From: an uncultured Chlorobiota bacterium
GTDB lineage: Bacteria > Bacteroidota > Bacteroidia > Bacteroidales > JAADGE01
Assembly: GCA_947311265.1 (NCBI GenBank)
Contig: CAMZKQ010000084.1
Coordinates: 1-13,131, forward strand
Reading direction: 5' to 3'
Length of the DNA: 13,131 nucleotides
Made by a program: the position numbers and the translations under genes. Numbering within the stretch: the first letter of the stretch is position 1; the number at the start of each line of letters is the position of its first letter. Positions 8,282 to 13,131 of the stretch are shown here, piece by piece. The notes beneath the pieces were generated by a model. It was given only the letters and a program-made list of their open reading frames with translations, did not search any database and was not told the DNA's origin.

Positions 8282-8343
8282 TTGGACTTATGAATAATGT
8301 GGGTTAATTAGTAAAATTAAAATCCAACTATTTTCTTTGTTGC

Positions 8344-8371
8344 AAAAAAACGCCCTACAAGTAGGGCGTTT
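8344..8371 (-). terminator. Intrinsic terminator of the leftward beta-propeller gene
   Basis: AAACGCCCTAC and GTAGGGCGTTT (8348-8371) form a perfect GC-rich hairpin. Read leftward, it is followed by a run of seven T (8350-8344), giving a classic intrinsic terminator 55 bp past the propeller stop codon. Rightward it ends in only three T before CC, so any stop for the coaE transcript would be weaker. A smaller hairpin, AGTTGTAATACAACT at 8384-8398, lies between the stop codon and the terminator. Confidence 0.88.
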
Positions 8372-8426
8372 CCAAGTCATAGTAGTTGTAATACAACTCA
8401 TCAGAAGTAGTCGTTTTCGGTCGTTT

Positions 8427-9650
8427 TTATTTTATAATCAATTTACGACTTGTTTCAAAGTTTTCAGTTTTGATATTTACAAAATATATTCCTGCTGGGA
8501 TTTTTGAAATATCAATGCTTTTAACTGTTTTATTATCAAAATTTGTTGTAGATATTGTTTTTCCAACGATATTTACAATGCTGATTTCTGCTTTTTTTGA
8601 GTCATCGCCAATAGTAAGGTAAAGCGTGTTATCAGCTGGATTTGGGTACATTGATATTTCTACTTGTTGTAGTGAGTTTATGCCTGATGCAGCACTCAGG
8701 CTCCAAAAATACAACTGTGTTGTCCCGAAAGTTGTAGCACTTGCATTAGTTATATCTTCATGAACTGCACCGCTAAAATCTGCAACAGTTCCCATTGTAA
8801 GCCCTGCATCGAAACCATTTTCATTAGTAGTAAATGCGGCGGCTGTTGTTTCTTTTGTTAAAACAAGCCCTGCATCTGTTCCTCCGTGGTCGGGTGCAAC
8901 AAACCAAGCACCTGTATAGTTTGTAGATTTTGGATAGGTAGAACCACCAAGATATGTTTTTCCACCGTATTCAATAATTCCTTTTACCCAGTCTGCAGCC
9001 ATTGTTGTGTTATCAGTACCTGTAAAATAGAAGTATTTTTTCTGTAGGACTCCATCAAGGCTATATTTGAGGAACATGCCGTCGCCAAATTGCATATCCA
9101 CGTAAGTGTTATCATCGTTCATTCCTGCACGTCCGCCAACATATACACTATTTCCTATTACATTAACTGTTGTGGCATTATACCTGTCGTTGCCATTGCC
9201 TTCGCCAAAATTTCTTTCCCAAACAAGGGTGCCGTCTGTTGCAACTTTAATTATTTCAAGGTAAGTATCTCCTCCGTGAATATCCGAACATAAATAAATA
9301 TTTCCGCTTGCATCTAAATCAATATCAATAATTCTTGAAGCCGAAGGAAAATCAATATAGTCATACCACTCAAGAACTGTTCCCGAACTTGAAAGTTTTG
9401 CTAGCATGCCGTCTTGGAAGTTTTTAGCAGTCCAACCTGCAATATAAACTGTATTTCCGTCTGATGTTGCTCTTACTGCATACGCTTTGTCGCCCGAGCC
9501 TGCATAAAGGTCTAGTTTTGTTACAGAAACTAAGTTTCCGTTTGACGCATTATAAACAAGCAACATAAGGTCTGTAAAAACCATCGTAAATACTGCAAAT
9601 GATGTAAATGTTACCATCGCCGTCAATGGCAATATTACGAGTGCTTGCAC
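8427..9650 (-). CDS. Secreted beta-propeller T9SS protein, C-terminal fragment
   Basis: A 407-codon frame that continues the N-terminal fragment at 9550-9999. Its first ~30 codons (before YNASNGNLVSV) are out-of-frame sequence, so the ATG at 9650 is not a real start. The body is built of repeated blade-like strings such as D-A-S-G-N-I-Y-L-C-S-D, ATDGTLVWERNFG and GNSVYVGGRAG, typical of SBBP/PQQ-like beta-propellers. Residues 330-407 are a T9SS type A sorting domain (VEISMYPNPADN ... IVNIVGKTI ... IPAGIYFVNIKT ... RKLIIK). It should be exported to the cell surface or the medium. No catalytic residues are evident. The gene ends 55 bp before a strong terminator. Confidence 0.82.
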   Translation of the reverse strand: MQALVILPLTAMVTFTSFAVFTMVFTDLMLLVYNASNGNLVSVTKLDLYAGSGDKAYAVRATSDGNTVYIAGWTAKNFQDGMLAKLSSSGTVLEWYDYIDFPSASRIIDIDLDASGNIYLCSDIHGGDTYLEIIKVATDGTLVWERNFGEGNGNDRYNATTVNVIGNSVYVGGRAGMNDDNTYVDMQFGDGMFLKYSLDGVLQKKYFYFTGTDNTTMAADWVKGIIEYGGKTYLGGSTYPKSTNYTGAWFVAPDHGGTDAGLVLTKETTAAAFTTNENGFDAGLTMGTVADFSGAVHEDITNASATTFGTTQLYFWSLSAASGINSLQQVEISMYPNPADNTLYLTIGDDSKKAEISIVNIVGKTISTTNFDNKTVKSIDISKIPAGIYFVNIKTENFETSRKLIIK

Positions 9651-9999
9651 CGCCTACCGTAATTCCATTTCCTCCGGGTTCAACGAGTTTTTCGCCTCTA
9701 TCTTCTGCACCGTATTTTTTCGACCATAGTACCGAACCGTCGGATAATTGTAATTTTGTTACAACAATATTTGACTCTGTGTAATCGATGGTTTTATTTG
9801 CATGAATTACATAGGCATTTCCAGCACCATCACTTACCCAGCCTCCAAAATCATCATCGGCAGATATGTAGGAATCCTCGCTTCCATACAAGTAGCCATA
9901 ATTTACTGTAAAATCTGCACTTGCAAATTGTGCAAATAAGCTGGTGCTTGCAAATAATAAAGTTGCAATTACTGCTAATTGTTTTGTAAAATTTCTCAT
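9550..9999 (-). CDS. Secreted beta-propeller T9SS protein, N-terminal fragment with signal peptide
   Basis: The ATG at 9999 opens a 149-codon frame. Its Sec signal peptide (residues 1-23: basic MRNFTK, hydrophobic core, SLFA before Gln24) is as expected for a T9SS substrate. The mature part has propeller blades (VTKLQLSDGSVLWSKKYG, IAIDGDGNIYIICSIYDG). The frame then ends YVACL-stop, while the neighbouring frame continues LVYNASNGNLVSVTKL. The distance from the ATG to the downstream stop (1573 bp) exceeds a multiple of three by one, consistent with a single extra base. Without it the product would be 523 residues. It lies 244 bp downstream of the response regulator on the same strand, so it may respond to that system; this is unproven. 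Confidence 0.8.
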   Translation of the reverse strand: MRNFTKQLAVIATLLFASTSLFAQFASADFTVNYGYLYGSEDSYISADDDFGGWVSDGAGNAYVIHANKTIDYTESNIVVTKLQLSDGSVLWSKKYGAEDRGEKLVEPGGNGITVGGASTRNIAIDGDGNIYIICSIYDGFYRPYVACL

Positions 10000-10243
10000 A
10001 GTATAAATTTATTAAATTGATAAATAATTTTGAAACAAAAATAAATGTTTATTAATGAGAATGCAATGCAACTTTAGAATATGATACAATCTATTTAGAG
10101 TTAGGGCAAAGAAAGCTTGTAACCGTTTGTAAAAAGAGAGTTATCTACTTGCAAGTTGTTGATTTTTAGTTGTTATTAAATAATTACTCTTTTTTTAGTT
10201 TTTAGACCGGATTCATGAATAATCTATTGCCTTTTTTATTTTA
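10000..10243. other. AT-rich gap between the response regulator and the propeller gene
   Basis: No open frame of note. It must hold the propeller gene promoter (read leftward), but no clear TTTG/TAnnTTTG pair is present at the correct spacing. GTT cores occur at 10100, 10125, 10140 and 10155, and ACCGTTTGT (10122-10130) fits the published LytTR half-site pattern, but the spacing does not fit the usual ~21-22 bp. No convincing terminator follows the regulator gene. Confidence 0.4.
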
Positions 10244-11002
10244 TTAGGGGTTAAGTAATTTTCCGAAATTTCTGAGTAAAATTTCTCTTTTGCGATGCGA
10301 TACTGGGATTTTTGAGTTGTCTTTCATATAGACAAATCCTGAATCTCTTTTTTCAAACCTCTCTATGTAATTAAGGTTGATAAGGTGGGAGCGGTGTATC
10401 CTGATAAAATCGTATGCTTGGAGTAATTCTTCATATTCTTTTAGGGTTTTTGAAATCAATATTTTTTTACCATCATTTAGAAAAAAGGTGGTATAATTAT
10501 TTTCTGACTTGCACCTTATAATATTCTGAATATTAACAACATATATATTTTCGGTTGTTTTTAGTATTAATTTTTGTGCTTGATTAGTAATATTTTCAAA
10601 ATTACTTAGAAAGGCTTTGATTTTGATTTGCTCATATTCTTTTTCGAGTGCCTCAGTAGTACGATTTAAGGCACTTATAAAGTCTAAAATATCAATTGGC
10701 TTTAGAATAAAATCTATGGCACTAAATTTTATAGCCTGTAGTGCATTTTCCTGATGTGCAGTGATGAAAATTAGTTTAAATTTATTAAATTTTAATTTCT
10801 TGAGCAGGTCAAACCCTGTGCCGTCAGGCATATTTACATCTAAGAAAACAATATCAGGAAAGTGGCTATGAATTATATCAATACCTTCGGCAACGTTTTT
10901 GGCATTGGCAACAATTTGGATATTAGGAAAATGAGCCTCAATAAGTTGGCTTACAATTTTGTGGGTTTTTTCTTCGTCGTCTATTAGTACAGCTGTTATC
11001 AT
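10244..11002 (-). CDS. LytTR-family response regulator
   Basis: A 252-residue two-component regulator. The N-terminal receiver domain (~1-118) has acidic residues Asp8-Asp9, phospho-acceptor Asp55 in FLDVNMPDGTGF, Thr81 (IFITA) and Lys101 (LKP), so all phosphorylation residues are present. The C-terminal half (~145-245) is a LytTR DNA-binding domain (ENIYVVNIQNIIRCKSENNYT ... FIRIHRSHLINLNYI ... IPVSHRKRE). It starts 9 bp after the stop of the histidine kinase, so the two form a LytS/LytT-like pair and should be co-transcribed. The gene is intact, although its kinase is frame-broken. Targets are unknown; the nearest candidate downstream is the propeller surface protein. Confidence 0.94.
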   Translation of the reverse strand: MITAVLIDDEEKTHKIVSQLIEAHFPNIQIVANAKNVAEGIDIIHSHFPDIVFLDVNMPDGTGFDLLKKLKFNKFKLIFITAHQENALQAIKFSAIDFILKPIDILDFISALNRTTEALEKEYEQIKIKAFLSNFENITNQAQKLILKTTENIYVVNIQNIIRCKSENNYTTFFLNDGKKILISKTLKEYEELLQAYDFIRIHRSHLINLNYIERFEKRDSGFVYMKDNSKIPVSHRKREILLRNFGKLLNP

Positions 11003-11011
11003 TTCTTGCGT

Positions 11012-12292
11012 TTAAAATTCTTCTTCAAAAGGGATTTTGAACCTGACTTCTGTTCCAGTAATGGTTGAATTACTGCTGCTTAAATCTCTGATTGAAAATT
11101 CAATATTTTTTTTGCCTTTCTTATTTAAAATAAGGGATAATCTTTCTTTCGTTATTTCAGTAGCCAAGGATTTATGTTTCTTTTTTTTCTTGTTTTCTGA
11201 AATTCCTTTCCCATTATCTTTTATAGTTACAAAAATAATATCTTTTTTTAGAATAAAGTTAATTTCTATCAATGCGTTTTCAGAATTGTTAGAAAATCCG
11301 TGTTCAACAGCGTTTTCTATAAAAGGCTGTACAAGCATTGGTGGGATTAGTGTGTTTTCTGGGTCTATATTTTCTGAGATATGTATTTTATAGTCAAAAG
11401 AAGGTGTTGAGCGAAGTTGCTGGAAACCAATGTAGTACTCTATCATTTTTAGTTCCTGCGAAAGCCGTATTTTTTCTTGCCTCGAACTTTCAAGTATCAT
11501 TCGCATGAGTTTGGCAAAGTTAGAAAGATATAGGCTTGATTTTTGGGAGTCGTTTTCCAGCATGAAACTTTGTATGGCAAATATTGCGTTAAAAATAAAA
11601 TGCGGATTCATCTGTACCCGAAAGAGTTTTTGCTCTACTTCTGCGGTGCGTTGTTGTGCTTTAAGTCGCTGCTTGCTAATGATTAGAAATGAGATAATTA
11701 CAGATGATATAAAAAGCAAAATAAGTCCTGTAATAATCCAAAAATCACGTTCTGCTTTGGTATCCAATATTTCTTTTTTCTTTTCAAGGAGTTCTATTTT
11801 TTGTTCCTTTTGTGCTGTTTCGTACCGTACTTCTAATTCTGAAAATTTGTCTGTTGTTTCTGTGTTATAGATGCTATCACTGTAGGCTTTATATAGGTCT
11901 GAGAAATAGTAGGCATTCTTGTAGTCTTCAATTTCTGCATAGCCGTTTTTGAGGTAGGTGCAAGTTTCTACAAGCTCAAGGTAATTGGATTCAAGCGAAT
12001 CTATTGCAAATGAATTTTTATAATATTGAATTGCTTTTTGAGACTGTTTTTTTTTCATAGAGCAACTGCCTAAGGTTTGGTATGCTCTCGAGGCATCTAT
12101 TTTATAATTATGTTTTATAAAAAAATCTAAGGCTTTTTGAGAGTGTTTTTCGGCTTGTTCTATTTCCCCTTTTTTGAAATAAATTTGCCCAAGACTGTTT
12201 AAGCATTTAGCTGCATTTAGCCCATTTTTTAGTTGTGTGAAAATACGATGTGCCTCTGTGAGTTGCTTTTGGGCTTTGTCATAGCTCTCCAT
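11012..12292 (-). CDS. TPR sensor histidine kinase (LytS/His_kinase class), C-terminal fragment
   Basis: A 426-codon frame starting at an internal Met (residue 211 of the reconstructed protein). Residues ~1-145 are four TPR-like repeats, ~145-182 a charged coiled coil, and 184-206 a transmembrane helix (WIITGLILLFISSVIISFLII). The His_kinase domain follows, with phospho-acceptor His231 in MNPHFIFNAIFAIQ. The ATPase domain has an N-box at ENAVEHG (326-332) and DNGKG (359-363). The catalytic parts are complete. A coding A8 run (11181-11188) falls in a poly-Lys stretch just after DNGKG. This fragment alone lacks the signal peptide and the first TPRs. Homologous coding sequence continues upstream through YYNLAKEQFLVLNDS to the 13-bp duplication, showing it belongs with 12387-12935. 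Confidence 0.88.
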   Translation of the reverse strand: MESYDKAQKQLTEAHRIFTQLKNGLNAAKCLNSLGQIYFKKGEIEQAEKHSQKALDFFIKHNYKIDASRAYQTLGSCSMKKKQSQKAIQYYKNSFAIDSLESNYLELVETCTYLKNGYAEIEDYKNAYYFSDLYKAYSDSIYNTETTDKFSELEVRYETAQKEQKIELLEKKKEILDTKAERDFWIITGLILLFISSVIISFLIISKQRLKAQQRTAEVEQKLFRVQMNPHFIFNAIFAIQSFMLENDSQKSSLYLSNFAKLMRMILESSRQEKIRLSQELKMIEYYIGFQQLRSTPSFDYKIHISENIDPENTLIPPMLVQPFIENAVEHGFSNNSENALIEINFILKKDIIFVTIKDNGKGISENKKKKKHKSLATEITKERLSLILNKKGKKNIEFSIRDLSSSNSTITGTEVRFKIPFEEEF

Positions 12293-12386
12293 GTTTGCAT
12301 AAACAAGAGCAGTATTTAGAAGGATAAGTGCTTGTCCTGACGAATCATTCAGGACTAAAAATTGCTCTTTTGCAAGATTGTAATAT

Positions 12387-12935
12387 TTAATAGCCTTTTT
12401 GTATGTTCTTTTTGTATGTTCTTTTTTTATTGTACATATTTCCTATTGCTCCATAGGAATATGCCATTCCTTTTTTGTTACCCAACTTCTGATACATATC
12501 TACAGTTTCGGTATAATATCCCAATGCGTCATCAAAATTTCCACGCATCATGTGATTGTTTCCAAGATTTCCTAATACTGAAATTACCTGCATCGTATCT
12601 TGTGTGGCTCTGGCTAATCGAAGTGTGTGCTGAAAAGTTTTCTCGGCTAATTGTAGTTCCCCGGATTCGTTGTAATGAATACCTAAGCTGGTAAGTAAAT
12701 ATAAATGCTCTTTTATCAATTTATTTTTTTTTGCAACCAATATGCCTTTTTGTATATAATATAAAGAGCTATCTGGCATTGAGTAAAAATAGTAATTAGA
12801 AAGAGCAATATCTGCCTTTACTGACTCTCTGGGGTTTATGGAGGTTTGCGAAACAATTTTTAGGCTGTCAATATTGTTACCAACGGCTAATTGTGTAAAG
12901 AACATAAATAAAAAAAAAGATAATTTAGTTTTCAT
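12387..12935 (-). CDS. TPR sensor histidine kinase, N-terminal fragment with signal peptide
   Basis: The ATG at 12935 encodes a signal peptide or N-terminal membrane segment (KLSFFLFMFFTQLAVG). TPR-like repeats follow (LLTSLGIHYNESGELQLAEKTF, VLGNLGNNHMMRGNFDDALGYY, AYSYGAIGNMYNKKRTYKK). Together with the downstream fragment this gives an exported TPR sensor region, one transmembrane helix and a cytoplasmic kinase, a common Bacteroidota layout. The frame runs off into NIQKGY-stop right after a 13-bp tandem duplication. With one copy removed it reads RTYKKAIKYYNLAKEQF, a normal TPR, and the whole gene (12935-11012) encodes 636 residues. If translated as is, it yields a 182-residue exported TPR protein without a kinase. 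Confidence 0.85.
   Translation of the reverse strand: MKTKLSFFLFMFFTQLAVGNNIDSLKIVSQTSINPRESVKADIALSNYYFYSMPDSSLYYIQKGILVAKKNKLIKEHLYLLTSLGIHYNESGELQLAEKTFQHTLRLARATQDTMQVISVLGNLGNNHMMRGNFDDALGYYTETVDMYQKLGNKKGMAYSYGAIGNMYNKKRTYKKNIQKGY
12396..12421 (-). repeat. Perfect 13-bp tandem duplication breaking the kinase frame
   Basis: TTTTTGTATGTTC occurs at 12396-12408 and again at 12409-12421 without mismatch, followed by a further T7. On the coding strand the unit is GAACATACAAAAA in any rotation. One unit shifts the frame by one. One or four copies would give a full-length kinase; two (as here) or three would not. Confidence 0.95.
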
Positions 12936-12974
12936 TATTGGTCGCTTAAGGGGGAAAGATAAAAGTAAAAATTA

Positions 12975-13031
12975 TTAGTCCGAATAATTAATAAAAAAGT
13001 TCAAAATTAGGTGTAAAAGTTTTATTTTTAA
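12975..13031. repeat. Dispersed intergenic repeat, copy B
   Basis: This is the partner of the copy at 8227-8281, matching 37 of 39 bases over 12993-13031 with weaker similarity on the left. It lies 40 bp upstream of the kinase start. Read leftward it contains TAATTTTG (13009-13002), a perfect TAnnTTTG -7 motif that could serve the kinase, but no TTTG is found at the right distance upstream, so promoter use is only a possibility. Confidence 0.6.
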
Positions 13032-13083
13032 GGTGTTAAATCTAAGTACATGACAATTTTTTAACGTAACAAAAATAGAACAC

Positions 13084-13131
13084 TGATTACTATGACTGTT
13101 ATGATAATTTATGATTTTTTTATCTGCAAAA
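13084..13131. repeat. Degenerate ~10-bp-period intergenic repeat, cut by the window end
   Basis: TATGA occurs at 13091, 13100 and 13110, so with 9-10 bp periodicity, in a non-coding stretch (on the other strand ATCATAAATT, ATCATAACAG, TCATAGTAATCAG). The stretch resembles AATCAT-rich intergenic decamer arrays I recall from Bacteroidota genomes. It is truncated at the window edge. Confidence 0.4.

Noticed and set aside
8110..8307. 65-codon + strand open frame after coaE
   Set aside because: It has an ATG 9 bp after the coaE stop, but runs across the dispersed repeat and antisense to the restriction-like scrap. Its translation has no recognisable domain and its composition follows the AT-rich background.
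10211..10220. ATTCATGAAT palindrome after the response regulator gene
   Set aside because: It is a short AT-rich palindrome without a following T run; too weak for a terminator and unsupported as an operator.
11037..11870. Antisense frames of 118 and 121 codons within the kinase
   Set aside because: They are hydrophobic shadow translations of a Lys/Glu-rich coding sequence on the other strand, with no start signal or family pattern.
12362..12694. 110-codon + strand frame over the kinase N-terminal part
   Set aside because: It is antisense to well-supported TPR coding sequence and begins in the T-rich duplication.
1..13131. CRISPR arrays, tRNA or rRNA genes, intact transposases
   Set aside because: No regularly spaced repeat-spacer pattern, no tRNA-like or rRNA-like segments, and no transposase or integrase motifs were found in the gaps or reading frames.

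Overview
The window comes from a member of the Bacteroidota. Three things point there: two proteins with C-terminal type IX secretion (T9SS) type A sorting domains (YPNP ... GIYF ... KKIIV/RKLII), SprB and Golvesin-type adhesin modules, and a TPR sensor kinase of the LytS/His_kinase class next to a LytTR response regulator. The DNA is AT-rich, start codons lack strong Shine-Dalgarno sites, and one candidate promoter resembles the Bacteroidota TTTG/TAnnTTTG pattern.

Left part (1-6378, + strand): one very large secreted surface protein that starts before the window. In order it has a C39-like papain-fold peptidase tail, a Golvesin-type domain, two SprB repeats, a choice-of-anchor/MAM-like jelly-roll, two tandem ~510-residue parallel beta-helix units, a Bacteroidota surface-protein region and a T9SS sorting domain. 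A one-base frame change near a G5 run at 3006-3010 splits it into two open frames.

Middle (6423-8100, + strand): a tight three-gene cluster. It holds a cytoplasmic thiol glutathione peroxidase, an exported or membrane-anchored paralogue of it, and dephospho-CoA kinase (coaE). Between coaE and the next, convergent gene lie a degenerate coding scrap that resembles a restriction-modification protein, one copy of a dispersed repeat, and a strong terminator serving the leftward gene.

Right part (12935-8427, all - strand): a TPR/LytS-type histidine kinase, then 9 bp later its LytTR response regulator, then after a 244-bp gap a secreted beta-propeller T9SS protein. The kinase is split by a perfect 13-bp tandem duplication, and removing one copy restores a 636-residue protein. 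The propeller protein is also split, by a +1 frame change around 9550-9575. Beyond the kinase start, a second copy of the dispersed repeat and a short ~10-bp-period repeat run to the window edge.

No wholly new multi-gene system is evident. The unusual features are three frame-broken genes (two surface proteins and one sensor) in 13 kb, one of them with a clear tandem-repeat mechanism compatible with phase variation, plus the duplicated beta-helix, the paired peroxidases and the shared intergenic repeat.
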